From: Sporomusa sp. KB1
GTDB lineage: Bacteria; Bacillota; Negativicutes; Sporomusales; Sporomusaceae
Reading direction: 5' to 3'
NCBI RefSeq assembly: GCF_007830295.1
Contig: NZ_VLKC01000002.1
Coordinates: 2,141,776 to 2,205,775 of the forward strand
DNA length: 64,000 bases
The translations under genes were made by a program, and so were the position numbers. The notes under the pieces were generated by a model. That model saw only the letters and a program-made list of their open reading frames with translations, had not been told where the DNA came from and searched no databases. Below are positions 25,870-35,221 of the stretch, piece by piece; position 1 is the stretch's first letter; each line of letters opens with the position of its first letter.

Positions 25870-27807
25870 ATGTCAAAGAAACCCTTTTATATTACTACAC
25901 CTATTTATTATCCAAGTGACCGATTACATATTGGACATGCATACTGTACTACCATTGCAGACAGTATTGCCCGTTATAAGCGGCTATCAGGTTTTGATGT
26001 ATTCTTTTTGACAGGTTCTGACGAACATGGCCAAAAGATTCAGCGTAAGGCTGAGGAGACGAATACTACGCCGTTGGCTTATGTGGATAAGATTGTAGCT
26101 TCATTTAAGCATCTATGGGAAAAATTGGGTATATCCAATGACGATTTTATTCGTACTACTGAAAAGCGGCATCACGAATTGGTACAGGCGGTCTTTCAAA
26201 AAATCTATGATCAGGGTGATATTTATAAAGCGGAATATGAGGGCTGGTACTGTACACCTTGCGAGACCTTCTGGATGGAACGTCAGCTAACTGACGGCAA
26301 ATGCCCGGATTGCGGCCGGCCAGTCGAAATTGTCAAGGAAGAAAGCTACTTTTTCCGGATGGCTAAGTATCAGGACCGGTTGCTGAAATATATTGATGAA
26401 AATCCGGATTTTATCCAGCCTGCTTCGCGTCGTAATGAGATGCTTAATTTTATCAAAGGCGGTCTGGAAGACTTGTGTGTGTCCCGGACAACCTTTGACT
26501 GGGGAATCCCGGTTCCCTTTGATACCAAGCATGTAGTTTATGTATGGTTTGATGCTCTGACAAACTATATAACAGCAGCCGGTTACTTAAATGATAAAGA
26601 AAAATTCGCTAAATATTGGCCTGCCGATATCCACTTGGTTGGTAAAGAAATTGTGCGCTTCCATAGCATTATCTGGCCGGTAATTTTGATGGCACTGGGG
26701 ATAGAATTGCCTAAGAAGGTATATGGTCACGGTTGGCTGGTAGTCGAGGGTGACAAGATGTCTAAGTCTAAGGGCAATGTGATTGATCCGTTGGCCTTGA
26801 TTGATGAATTTGGTGCCGATGCTATCCGCTATTTTTTGCTGCGGGAAATTACCTTAGGGCTTGACGGCAATTTTTCGCGTGACGCACTCATTAACCGGAT
26901 CAATGCCGACTTAGCTAATGATTTGGGGAATCTGCTGCATCGCAGTCTGAGTATGATTGGCCGCTTTAATGGTGGTGTTATCGAAGCACCGGGTGAGAAT
27001 GAGGCTATTGACCAGGAGCTTATTGAGTTAGCACGCACTACGGCTGTTCGGTATGAACAACATATGGAGCAGCAGGATATTAATGCTACTCTCAAAGAAG
27101 TATGGGCGCTTATTGGGCGTACCAATAAATATATTGATGAGACCGGACCTTGGGCACTGGCTAAAGACCCTGCCAAAAAAGGCCGTCTACATACTGTACT
27201 GTACAATTTAGCCGAGGTTCTACGAATTGTGGCTATCTTGATTTCACCGTTTATGCCGCAAACATCGCCGAAAATTTGGCGGCAGCTTGGCCTTAAAACT
27301 GACTTTGCCAGCGTGCAATTTAATGAGGCTCAAGTCTGGGGTGGTTTACCAGTTGGCACTGTTGTCGCCAAAGCTGAGCCGATTTTTCCCCGCATTGAGG
27401 AGCAATTGGACAGTCAGGCTGAAACACAATCGACGCAAACAGCAGCTGTGCCTGCACCCCAGCCTGAGACCCCGGCCACACCGGGTATACCCGAAATTAC
27501 CATTGAAGAATTTGCCAAAATTGATTTGCGGGTAGTCAAGGTACTGGCGGCCGAGAAGGTTAAAAAAGCCGATAAGTTATTGCTTTTAACGGTAGATCTG
27601 GGAACAGAGCAACGTACCATTATTTCAGGAATAGCCAAACATTATGAGCCTGAGCAACTCGTGGGGCAGAATGTGGTTATGGTAGTCAATCTGAAGCCTG
27701 CTAAAATCCGGGGCATAGAATCCCGCGGCATGGTATTGGCCGCCTCCTGTGATGAAAAATTGCAGCTTGTGACAGCCGATATGCCGCCTGGCAGCAGGGT
27801 GAAGTAA
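25870..27807 (+). CDS. metG: Methionine--tRNA ligase
   Basis: A 645-aa class I synthetase charging tRNA-Met. It has the HIGH-type motif HIGHAYCTT, the zinc knuckle CTPCETFWMERQLTDGKCPDCG, the KMSKS loop near residue 297, an anticodon-binding helical domain, and a C-terminal EMAP-II-like tRNA-binding domain (about 540-645, FAKIDLRVVKVLAAEKV). The frame is open upstream, but ATG 25870 follows GAAGGAGG and starts the conserved N terminus (KKPFYITTPIYYPSD). tatD follows by 1 bp. Confidence 0.97.
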   Translation: MSKKPFYITTPIYYPSDRLHIGHAYCTTIADSIARYKRLSGFDVFFLTGSDEHGQKIQRKAEETNTTPLAYVDKIVASFKHLWEKLGISNDDFIRTTEKRHHELVQAVFQKIYDQGDIYKAEYEGWYCTPCETFWMERQLTDGKCPDCGRPVEIVKEESYFFRMAKYQDRLLKYIDENPDFIQPASRRNEMLNFIKGGLEDLCVSRTTFDWGIPVPFDTKHVVYVWFDALTNYITAAGYLNDKEKFAKYWPADIHLVGKEIVRFHSIIWPVILMALGIELPKKVYGHGWLVVEGDKMSKSKGNVIDPLALIDEFGADAIRYFLLREITLGLDGNFSRDALINRINADLANDLGNLLHRSLSMIGRFNGGVIEAPGENEAIDQELIELARTTAVRYEQHMEQQDINATLKEVWALIGRTNKYIDETGPWALAKDPAKKGRLHTVLYNLAEVLRIVAILISPFMPQTSPKIWRQLGLKTDFASVQFNEAQVWGGLPVGTVVAKAEPIFPRIEEQLDSQAETQSTQTAAVPAPQPETPATPGIPEITIEEFAKIDLRVVKVLAAEKVKKADKLLLLTVDLGTEQRTIISGIAKHYEPEQLVGQNVVMVVNLKPAKIRGIESRGMVLAASCDEKLQLVTADMPPGSRVK

Positions 27808-27808
27808 G

Positions 27809-28573
27809 ATGCTATTTGATTCACATGCCCATATTGATGATAACCGGTTTGACGAGGATCGGGCTGCAGTTATTGCACGGGCCCAGGAGGCTGGCCTTGT
27901 GGGGATATTGAACGCTGGTGCTTGTATGGAATCCTCGGCCCGTTCAATCGCCTTATCCGAAGAACATGCATTTATTTATGCCGCCGTTGGTATCCATCCC
28001 CATGATGCCAAAGAAGCCAGGGACAGTGATTACGAGCAGCTAGCTGATTGGACCCGTAAACCTAAGGTGGTGTCTATCGGCGAAATTGGGCTTGATTATT
28101 ATTATGATTTATCACCGCGCGAGCTTCAACAGCAGGTGTTTATCCGCCAGCTTGATGTGGCGCGCCAATGCAATAAGCCGGTTATTATCCATGACCGGGA
28201 TGCCCATGGTGATTTGATGGCGATTATTAAAAAAGAAGCCAAGGGTTTGACAGGTGTGCTGCATTGTTATTCCGGTAGCTTAGAGATGGCCAGGGAAGTT
28301 ATCAAGCTGGGTTTTTACATCTCCTTTGCCGGGCCTGTTACTTTTGCCAAAGACGGCAAGCTTAAAGAGGTGGCGGCAAACGTACCCCTTGAGCGGCTGC
28401 TGGTAGAGACAGATTGCCCCTATCTGACACCTAAGCCCTTTCGGGGCCGGCGCAATGAGCCTGCGTATGTCAAATTTACTGCTGAAGAAGTGGCTTGTGT
28501 CAGGAATATGGAGTTTGCTGCTCTGGCGGAGGCGGCGACAATAAATACTAAGCGGCTTTTTGATATTGGGTAA
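27809..28573 (+). CDS. tatD: TatD family deoxyribonuclease
   Basis: A 254-aa metal-dependent hydrolase of the TatD/YabD family, a 3'-5' DNase acting in repair. The family's metal ligands are visible: FDSHAHIDD, the Glu in SIGEIGLDYY, IHDRDAHGD, LHCYSG and ETDCPYLTPKPFRGRRNEP. It starts 1 bp after the metG stop, so the two form one transcript, ended by a hairpin at 28627. Confidence 0.94.
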   Translation: MLFDSHAHIDDNRFDEDRAAVIARAQEAGLVGILNAGACMESSARSIALSEEHAFIYAAVGIHPHDAKEARDSDYEQLADWTRKPKVVSIGEIGLDYYYDLSPRELQQQVFIRQLDVARQCNKPVIIHDRDAHGDLMAIIKKEAKGLTGVLHCYSGSLEMAREVIKLGFYISFAGPVTFAKDGKLKEVAANVPLERLLVETDCPYLTPKPFRGRRNEPAYVKFTAEEVACVRNMEFAALAEAATINTKRLFDIG

Positions 28574-28626
28574 GTCGTATATTTCCATAGTAAAAATAAA
28601 TATTTTACATAGGCAGGAATAAAATG

Positions 28627-28680
28627 GAAATTCAGCGAATATTTTACAATAATAGAATATTGCTGAATTTCTTTATTTTA
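28627..28680 (+). terminator. Terminator after metG-tatD
   Basis: A long stem (GAAATTCAGCgAATATT against AATATTGCTGAATTTC, one bulge) followed by TTTATTTTA. Confidence 0.85.
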
Positions 28681-28800
28681 TGATTCACATTCCACAGGTC
28701 TCTTTTATTTTGCTTGGACATTTGGAATATAAATTATAAGGATAAAATTTAAAATAAATGAGAATACACGAGCAATATCCGGATAATTATGGTTAATTTA

Positions 28801-28829
28801 TTGACTTATTAACCAAATTATGATATAAT
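28801..28829 (+). promoter_or_regulatory. Sigma-A promoter of yabE
   Basis: TTGACT, 17-bp spacer, TATAAT (28824-28829), 29 bp before the start codon. Confidence 0.82.
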
Positions 28830-28857
28830 TTTATGGCTCGCAGAAAGGGGGTATTTC

Positions 28858-29847
28858 ATGAGTGATGAAAGGTCTATACTAGCTAAGTATGGTCAGCGAA
28901 AAGTAGTGTTGATTCTGGCGCTACTGCTGGCATCACTGGTGGCAACCGGATTTGTTTGGGCACATAAACAGGTACATATTATTACCGATGGTCAAAACTA
29001 CACTGTCAGTACCTTGTACTCAAGTCCGTATAAAATCTTGCAACAAGCTGGAATTACACTTAGTCCCGAAGATGAAATCAGGTTGTCGACAACCAGTGTG
29101 ACTACCGGAACAGTCATTGAGGTATTTCGTGCCGTACCCGTAACGGTTATATATCAAGGAAAAAATATTAATTTACTTGCAGCTAAGCCCACGGTGCGCG
29201 ATATTGCCGATCAGGCAGGAATACCGCAAGAAAAGGTAAGGTTGATGCCGGGAGATGACACTAAACCGGTTGCCGGCATGAACATTAAGGCCATTACATT
29301 AAGTGAGAAGATTGAAGAGCAGGAAATTCCTGAGTTGTACCAGATTATTCGCCAACCTGATCCTACCCTGGAAAAAGGGGTGGAAGAAACTGTGCAGGCA
29401 GGAGAGAATGGTCTTAAGAAAGCCGCGGTTCGCGTTAAATTTGAAGATGGCGTTAAAGTTTCTGCCGATGTTCTGTCCGAGGTTGTAGCAGTAAGTGCTA
29501 AACCTCAAATCATCCGGGTTGGAACCCGGGATAGGGTAGACACCTCGCGGGGGTCGATGCGGTTTAGCGGTGTACGCTATATGGAAGCTAGCGCCTATTT
29601 ACCAACAGATGGATCATCCCAGGGGTTGACGGCCACCGGAATTGCCGCCGGTCATGGTATTGTTGCTGTTGATCCGGAAGTTATCCCGTTAGGTACCCAG
29701 GTGTATGTTCCTGGCTATGGGATGGGGCTGGCAGCCGATACCGGCGGTGCCATTGTTGGTGACAAAATTGATTTGTGTATGGAAAGTGCCAGTGAAGCCT
29801 ACCGATTTGGCCGCCGGACAGTGAAGGTCTATATCTTAGATGAGTAA
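28858..29847 (+). CDS. yabE: YabE-like cell-wall protein with DUF348, G5 and 3D domains
   Basis: A 329-aa envelope protein, probably a wall hydrolase. One N-terminal membrane anchor (VVLILALLLASLVATGFVWA) precedes two DUF348 repeats (YTVSTLYSSPYKILQQAGITL and INLLAAKPTVRDIADQAGI). A G5 region spans about 160-215, and a C-terminal 3D domain has ASAYLPTDG, ATGIAAGHGIVAVDPEVIPLGTQVYVPGYG and AADTGGAIVGDKIDL. The conserved Asp residues of 3D resemble the MltA active site. It keeps the Bacillus position between tatD and rnmV. GGGGG precedes ATG 28858; it is followed by a strong terminator. Confidence 0.93.
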   Translation: MSDERSILAKYGQRKVVLILALLLASLVATGFVWAHKQVHIITDGQNYTVSTLYSSPYKILQQAGITLSPEDEIRLSTTSVTTGTVIEVFRAVPVTVIYQGKNINLLAAKPTVRDIADQAGIPQEKVRLMPGDDTKPVAGMNIKAITLSEKIEEQEIPELYQIIRQPDPTLEKGVEETVQAGENGLKKAAVRVKFEDGVKVSADVLSEVVAVSAKPQIIRVGTRDRVDTSRGSMRFSGVRYMEASAYLPTDGSSQGLTATGIAAGHGIVAVDPEVIPLGTQVYVPGYGMGLAADTGGAIVGDKIDLCMESASEAYRFGRRTVKVYILDE

Positions 29848-29884
29848 GGAAATGGCAGAGCTTTAGGCTCTGCCATTTCCTTTT
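29848..29884 (+). terminator. Terminator after yabE
   Basis: A perfect 14-bp stem (29848-29861 with 29867-29880), 5-nt loop, then TTTT. Confidence 0.92.
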
Positions 29885-29979
29885 GAATTATATATTTCGT
29901 AGTAAGGAAAGGCATACAAATTTTTTGGCCTTTAGAAGGAGTAGATAACCCGGGCAACGAAATAGGAACAATTATATTT

Positions 29980-31719
29980 GTGGTGAAGGGAATGGTGTTA
30001 TTGGCTGGCATTAACCTCGGCTTTTTGAAAGATTGTTGGCAATTGGCCCGCGGCTATTGGTTTTCAGAAGAGAAGTGGCGGGCGTGGGGACTAGCGACGG
30101 TAATTATAACGCTGAATTTAGCTTATGTTTATATTTTGGTATTATTTAATCAATGGAATAACCGCTTTTATAACGCCCTGCAGAATTTGGATAGCGAAGA
30201 AGCTTTCAGCGCTCTGCTTGAGTTTAGCGGGCTGGCTGCTATTTACATTATTGTTGCCGTGTATCAGCTGTACCTGCAGCAGATGCTGGAGATAAAATGG
30301 CGGCGGTGGATGACGCAGCAATATTTGGACAGTTGGCTGGCAAAACAGACCTATTACCGGCTGCAGCTTATCGAGAATAACACCGATAATCCTGACCAGC
30401 GTATTAGCGAAGATCTGCGGCTGTTTACCAATTACAGCCTGCGTTTGTCGCTAGGTCTTTTAAAAGCCGTGGTTACGCTAGTATCCTTTATTGCTATCTT
30501 GTGGCAGTTGTCAGGTACGCTTACCCTTCCTGTAGGCAGTACAGAAGTGACAATTTCCGGGTATATGGTATGGTTTGCTATATTGTATGCGGTTGTTGGG
30601 ACTTGGCTGACCCACAAAATTGGTAAGCCGTTAACTAAGCTCAATTTTGATCAGCAGCGCTATGAAGCTGATTTTCGTTTTAGCTTGGTACGGCTGAGAG
30701 AAAATAGTGAGAGCATTGCCTTTTACGGTGGCGAAGCCCGGGAGGGTCAGTCGTTTATGGGCAGATTTGGCAGTGTCTTGGATAATTTCTGGCAGATTAT
30801 GAAACGCCAGAAACAACTGACTTGGTTTACCTCAGGCTATGGTCAAATTGCAATTATTTTTCCGTTTCTAGTAGCTGCTCCCCGGTACTTTGCCAAAGAG
30901 ATTCAACTTGGCGGATTGCTCCAGACCGCATTGGCCTTTGGCAAGGTACAAGATGCGCTATCCTTTTTTGTTGAGAGCTACCCCTTGCTGGCCGAGTGGA
31001 AATCGGTGGTTGACCGGCTAACCGGCTTTGTTGGTAATATGGAGAAAGTAAATGCGTTAGCTAATAACGGTGCGGTGATTCATCAGACGTCAGATCCGGC
31101 CTTGAGGGTGTCTGACCTGAATATTGACTTGCCTGATGGCCGGCGGTTGTTGTCAGAACTTAATTTGTCATTGGCAGCAGGTGATTCCCTGCTGGTGGCT
31201 GGTTCCTCCGGCAGCGGCAAAAGTACGCTATTGCGGACGCTTGCCGGCTTATGGCCTTATGCTCAGGGAGAGATAACTGTGCCTAAAGGCCAAAGTTCCT
31301 TGTTTCTGCCGCAAAAAGCCTACCTGCCGCTTGGCACGCTGCGGGAGGTTTTGCTCTACCCGGGCCCCCGGCAGCCGGTTAATGATGAAGACATTTATAC
31401 GGCTATGTCGCTGTGTAAATTGGAGGGGCTGAAGGATCAGCTTGATAGGGTGGAAGAATGGTCACATGTGCTGTCGTTGGGCGAGCAGCAGCGGATTGCT
31501 TTTGTGCGGGCTCTTATTCATAAGCCTGAGTGGCTGTTTATGGATGAGGCAACATCAGCGCTTGATGAACCCACAGAACGTGTATTGTACAAACTACTGT
31601 GTGAACAGCTGCAAAATACGGCCATGATCAGCGTTGGTCACCGGGGTACACTAAACAGCTATCACAAAAAGAAATTGACTCTGGATGGAACCGGGTGTTG
31701 GAGTATGCTTACTTTATAA
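29980..31719 (+). CDS. ABC transporter permease/ATPase of the SbmA-BacA/ABCD type
   Basis: A 579-aa half transporter. The membrane domain (about 1-330, LVLFNQWNNRFYNALQNLD, EIKWRRWMTQQYLDSWLAKQTYYRL, DNPDQRISEDLRLF) is typical of the SbmA/BacA-YddA-ABCD family. The ATPase domain has Walker A AGSSGSGKSTLLR, the signature LSLGEQQRIAFVRAL and Walker B WLFMDEATSALDE. Relatives move peptides, cobalamin or fatty acyl groups; substrate here is unknown. B12 import would suit a corrinoid-dependent methylotroph, but that is speculation. Start is uncertain (GTG 29980, ATG 29992, GTG 29995 or TTG 30001). It is inserted into the conserved yabE-rnmV order. Confidence 0.85.
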   Translation: MVKGMVLLAGINLGFLKDCWQLARGYWFSEEKWRAWGLATVIITLNLAYVYILVLFNQWNNRFYNALQNLDSEEAFSALLEFSGLAAIYIIVAVYQLYLQQMLEIKWRRWMTQQYLDSWLAKQTYYRLQLIENNTDNPDQRISEDLRLFTNYSLRLSLGLLKAVVTLVSFIAILWQLSGTLTLPVGSTEVTISGYMVWFAILYAVVGTWLTHKIGKPLTKLNFDQQRYEADFRFSLVRLRENSESIAFYGGEAREGQSFMGRFGSVLDNFWQIMKRQKQLTWFTSGYGQIAIIFPFLVAAPRYFAKEIQLGGLLQTALAFGKVQDALSFFVESYPLLAEWKSVVDRLTGFVGNMEKVNALANNGAVIHQTSDPALRVSDLNIDLPDGRRLLSELNLSLAAGDSLLVAGSSGSGKSTLLRTLAGLWPYAQGEITVPKGQSSLFLPQKAYLPLGTLREVLLYPGPRQPVNDEDIYTAMSLCKLEGLKDQLDRVEEWSHVLSLGEQQRIAFVRALIHKPEWLFMDEATSALDEPTERVLYKLLCEQLQNTAMISVGHRGTLNSYHKKKLTLDGTGCWSMLTL

Positions 31720-31793
31720 CATATAGATAAAAAAGCGCTAAATGTGATACTATATTCATAGTGCGTGTTACGCACAAAAAGATGGAGAGCGAA

Positions 31794-32375
31794 ATGATTA
31801 AAGAAGTAATAGTAGTTGAGGGCAAACAGGACATTGCTGCTGTTAAACGGGCAGTGGATGCGGAATGTATTGCTACAGATGGGTTTAACCTATTGCCACG
31901 CACCATAAGCCGGATTGATGATGCTTATAAACGGCGGGGGATTATTATTTTGACTGATCCGGACAGTGCGGGTGAGCGCATTCGTAAATACTTAGCCCAG
32001 CGTTTTGCCAAAGCTAAACATGCGTTCGTACCAAGAGAACAAGCTTATGCGAATGATGATATTGGCATTGAACAGGCCTCGCCGGAGGCCATTCGAGATG
32101 CGCTTAGTAAAGTGCGGCTGCATGAGTGGCAGCCATCAAGTGAGTTTAGCTGGCAGGATATTATAATAAGCAGATTGACTGGTGTGCCGGACGCCACTAT
32201 CCGACGGGCGGCGGTTGGTGAAATTCTGGGTATCGGCTATGCTAATGCTAAGGGCTTTTTTTATCGGCTCAATCATTATGGCGTTACCCGTGCCGAGTTT
32301 GCAGGGGCAGTAGATAAGTTGGATGATGCTGCTAATCTAAGCAGTGGTGTGGAGGAACCAAATTATGGCGATTAA
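31794..32375 (+). CDS. rnmV: Ribonuclease M5
   Basis: A 193-aa Toprim-domain nuclease that matures 5S rRNA in Bacillota. It begins IKEVIVVEGKQDIAAVKRAVDAE (Toprim Glu) and has IIILTDPDSAGERIRKYL (the DxD motif). The C-terminal domain follows (SRLTGVPDATIRRAAVGEILGIGYANAKGFFYRLN). ATG 31794 has GGAG 6 bases upstream and starts the domain; the longer frame is not used. It overlaps rsmA by 11 bp, a Bacillus-like pairing. Confidence 0.94.
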   Translation: MIKEVIVVEGKQDIAAVKRAVDAECIATDGFNLLPRTISRIDDAYKRRGIIILTDPDSAGERIRKYLAQRFAKAKHAFVPREQAYANDDIGIEQASPEAIRDALSKVRLHEWQPSSEFSWQDIIISRLTGVPDATIRRAAVGEILGIGYANAKGFFYRLNHYGVTRAEFAGAVDKLDDAANLSSGVEEPNYGD

Positions 32376-33228
32376 GCCGTGTATTGCACAAAAAGAGGTA
32401 ACTTTACATATATTAAAAACCTTTGGTATCCATATGAGCAAAAAATTAGGGCAAAATTTCCTGGTTGACGGCAATGTCGTGGCAGGAATTGTGTCGGCCG
32501 CTAACGTTTGTGAAGGTGAACCTGTACTTGAGATTGGACCGGGGATTGGCACGTTGACCCAGGGACTAGCTGAAGCTGGGGCTGAGGTTACTGCAGTCGA
32601 GCTTGACCGTCGCCTGCTGGAGATCCTTGGTAAGACGCTGGCAGGGTATAATAATGTCAGGGTTATTCATGGTGATATTTTAAAAATTGACATTTCCCGG
32701 GAAATAAACAAAGAAAGATACAAAGTTGTTGCTAATTTGCCCTACTATATTACAACTCCTATTATTATGAAATTCCTGGAAGAGAGACTGCCTGTCGAAC
32801 TGCTTGTTACTATGGTACAAAAAGAGGTGGCGCAGCGTATGGTGGCCAAGCCTGGCGGCAAGGATTATGGGGCACTGTCAGTAGCTGTTCAGTATTATAC
32901 AGAGCCGGAAATTATGTTTATTGTGCCACCGCAGGCTTTTATTCCGAAACCTGCTGTAGAATCGGCCGTTATCCGTTGTACTGTGCGTACGGTGCCGCCG
33001 GTTGAGCTTGTTAGTGAAAAAATGTTTTTCCGGGTTGTTAAGGCTGCCTTTGCTCAGCGTCGGAAAACCTTGGCTAATGGCCTTAAGTCGGCTGGCCTTA
33101 GCAAAGAAGAGCTGGAGCAAGTATTGACGCAGGCCCAAATAGATGGTGGGCGTCGTGGCGAGCAATTATCGCTGGCCGAGTTTGCCGCTATTGCTAACTC
33201 CTGGTCAAAATTAGTAAGTGATAGCTAA
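32365..33228 (+). CDS. rsmA: 16S rRNA dimethyladenosine transferase
   Basis: A 287-aa KsgA-family enzyme that dimethylates A1518 and A1519 of 16S rRNA. It has KKLGQNFLVDGNVV, the SAM loop VLEIGPGIGTLTQGLAE, VEAL-type VELDRRL, the catalytic NLPYYITTP and the C-terminal QRRKTLANGLK. ATG 32365, 9 bases after GGAGG and inside the end of rnmV, is preferred to the upstream in-frame ATG 32344. Confidence 0.95.
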   Translation: MAIKPCIAQKEVTLHILKTFGIHMSKKLGQNFLVDGNVVAGIVSAANVCEGEPVLEIGPGIGTLTQGLAEAGAEVTAVELDRRLLEILGKTLAGYNNVRVIHGDILKIDISREINKERYKVVANLPYYITTPIIMKFLEERLPVELLVTMVQKEVAQRMVAKPGGKDYGALSVAVQYYTEPEIMFIVPPQAFIPKPAVESAVIRCTVRTVPPVELVSEKMFFRVVKAAFAQRRKTLANGLKSAGLSKEELEQVLTQAQIDGGRRGEQLSLAEFAAIANSWSKLVSDS

Positions 33229-33246
33229 GTGAATTTATAAACCCTT

Positions 33247-33276
33247 AAAGCCCTGCTCATTTTGAGCAGGGCTTTT
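33247..33276. terminator. Bidirectional terminator between rsmA and the glycosyltransferase
   Basis: A perfect 13-bp stem with a 3-nt loop; A-run on the left and T-run on the right let it work on both strands. It overlaps the last codons of the convergent gene. Confidence 0.9.
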
Positions 33277-34066
33277 CGTTAAGAAACATATCTAACAAAT
33301 CTAAGCGTCGGTCAATATGATAGCCCAGGTAGGTTTTGTTCTGCCATTGACGGTTGCGACTTTGGTTATGAAAGGCGGCAATGGCTTCCAGGCAATCGCC
33401 GACAATGGTATCAATGATTTTGTTGGTATGAATTTGATTTTTCACAGAGGAGCCTAGACGATAGTGGGGAATGGTAGTGGCTACATCAATTTTTAGCTTG
33501 TGCATGCGCGCAAGCGCCATGGTAACAGGGGGAATAGCCAGCTCACGCAAGGGCACTGTTTCCAGGAGGCGGCGGGAGACGGCATGGGGGCCATGGGCCG
33601 GGCTGGCTAAATTAATTTTTTTATCAAGCCCCAACTCTTTATTAAGATTGAGACGCCATTGAAAAGTAGGGTTATAGCGTTCGATATGGCGTGGTGGAGA
33701 AGGATAACAATTGGTTAAGGCCATATCCAGGTGTTTCAACAATATACCATCAACCAGCTCCATCAAATTCTCATTAAAAGTACCTACCATGTCGCCATCA
33801 ACAAAAGCGACAACATCGCTGCCCAGTGCCAAAGCTACTTTAGCGCCAATGGCGCGGGGCGTGTCAATGCCTAAACATTCATGGAAATAGATAATTTGGA
33901 GTTTTGGAAGACGCATTTGTAAAACTTCGCGCATTGTACTGTCTTTGGAACCATTGGACACTAAGATAATGTGGTCAATAGGCAATGTTCCCAGATTTTG
34001 CAATACAGTGCTAATGCGCCCTCCCTCATTTTTGGCCGGAACGACCACGCAAATCACGTCCATCAC
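33257..34066 (-). CDS. Glycosyltransferase family 2 protein
   Basis: A 269-aa GT-A fold enzyme. It has the start VICVVVPAKNEGGRISTVLQNL, a nucleotide-binding DHIILVSNGSKDST, and the metal-binding box VAFVDGDMVG (DxD). No membrane helix is apparent. Target sugar and acceptor are unknown. It lies on the opposite strand between rsmA and yabG, an insertion into the conserved order. The start may be GTG 34066 or ATG 34063. Confidence 0.82.
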   Translation of the reverse strand: MMDVICVVVPAKNEGGRISTVLQNLGTLPIDHIILVSNGSKDSTMREVLQMRLPKLQIIYFHECLGIDTPRAIGAKVALALGSDVVAFVDGDMVGTFNENLMELVDGILLKHLDMALTNCYPSPPRHIERYNPTFQWRLNLNKELGLDKKINLASPAHGPHAVSRRLLETVPLRELAIPPVTMALARMHKLKIDVATTIPHYRLGSSVKNQIHTNKIIDTIVGDCLEAIAAFHNQSRNRQWQNKTYLGYHIDRRLDLLDMFLNEKPCSK

Positions 34067-34244
34067 CTCGGAGTGTAAGGATGCGTGTAAAAATGTATGC
34101 TGAAAGCAGCCTTATGAGGGCTCACTATAGTATATAGCGGAGAGAAGGCATTTGCCACCAGGTGTAGTCAGTAATTTTGTGGCACTTTAGCTAGGCGTTA
34201 CATAGGATGTAATAGTTATAGCCACTGGTTAAGGGGGGATTAAG

Positions 34245-35120
34245 GTGGACATTCAAGTAGGCGACCTGGTTATTAGAAAATCTCATGGCGGCGATATTGT
34301 TTTTAAGGTAACTGACATATTTGTTGACGATACCCAGCAAACACACTGTGTGCTAAAGGGGCTACATTTACGGCTAATGGCTGATTCGCCTATCGATGAT
34401 TTAGAGCCGATTGAAGCAGAACATTTACGCAATGAAATTGTTCGCATGGAAAATATGCATAACAATACCCTGCGGCAGGTCCTGGTACGCCGCAGCCGCG
34501 AACGGGAACAAATTGAATTAAGGCGGTCTGAGGCCACCAAAAAATTCACTTTCTTTGATTTGCCTGGCCGGGTATTACATCTTGACGGTGATGAGGAATA
34601 CCTTAAAATGTGCTTGAAAACCTACAATCAACTTAATCTTCAGGCAGTGGGCCGTTGGGTGGAAGAAAGTAAACAAGCGGACGTTATTAGCAATTTATTA
34701 GAAGAAATCCGGCCGGATATTCTGGTGTTTACAGGTCATGATGCCTTAATTGGCAATGGTAAAAAGGATATAAATGATATCAATAACTACCGCAACTCGA
34801 AACACTTTGTTGCAGCTGTAAAAAAAGCCCGCCTAGTTGAGCCTTCCCGCGATGAATTAGTTATATTTGCCGGGGCTTGCCAATCACATTTTGAAGCTAT
34901 TTTATCTGCGGGCGCCAACTTCGCCAGCTCACCTAACCGCATTTTTATTCATGCATATGACCCGGTGTTTATTGCAGAAAAGGTAGCTTTCACACCGATA
35001 AACCGGATAGTTGATGTAAGTGACGCTATTACGGCATCAGTAACCGGAGTTGATGGCGTAGGTGGTCTGGAGACCAGAGGGAAATTCCGATTAGGTATGC
35101 CAAAAACGCCAATTAAATAA
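34245..35120 (+). CDS. yabG: Sporulation-specific protease YabG
   Basis: A 291-aa YabG-family protease, which in Bacillus trims spore coat proteins after assembly. It opens with the SH3-like VGDLVIRKSHGGDIVFKVTDI and contains VLHLDGDEEYLKMCLKTY, RPDILVFTGHDALIGNGKKDINDINNYRNS and FAGACQSHFEAILSAGANFASSPNRIFIHAYDP, the segment with the conserved His and Cys. GTG 34245 follows AAGGGGGG. The gene is strong evidence for endospore formation. In Bacillus veg and sspF follow; here an accessory block begins. Confidence 0.95.
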   Translation: MDIQVGDLVIRKSHGGDIVFKVTDIFVDDTQQTHCVLKGLHLRLMADSPIDDLEPIEAEHLRNEIVRMENMHNNTLRQVLVRRSREREQIELRRSEATKKFTFFDLPGRVLHLDGDEEYLKMCLKTYNQLNLQAVGRWVEESKQADVISNLLEEIRPDILVFTGHDALIGNGKKDINDINNYRNSKHFVAAVKKARLVEPSRDELVIFAGACQSHFEAILSAGANFASSPNRIFIHAYDPVFIAEKVAFTPINRIVDVSDAITASVTGVDGVGGLETRGKFRLGMPKTPIK

Positions 35121-35221
35121 CAACAGACTCAACACACACACCACCGACCTGAAAAAAGGGAACGATAGTATTTTGACGAACTATTATCTTGTCAAATACT
35201 AATTGTATGTGGAGGTCTAAT

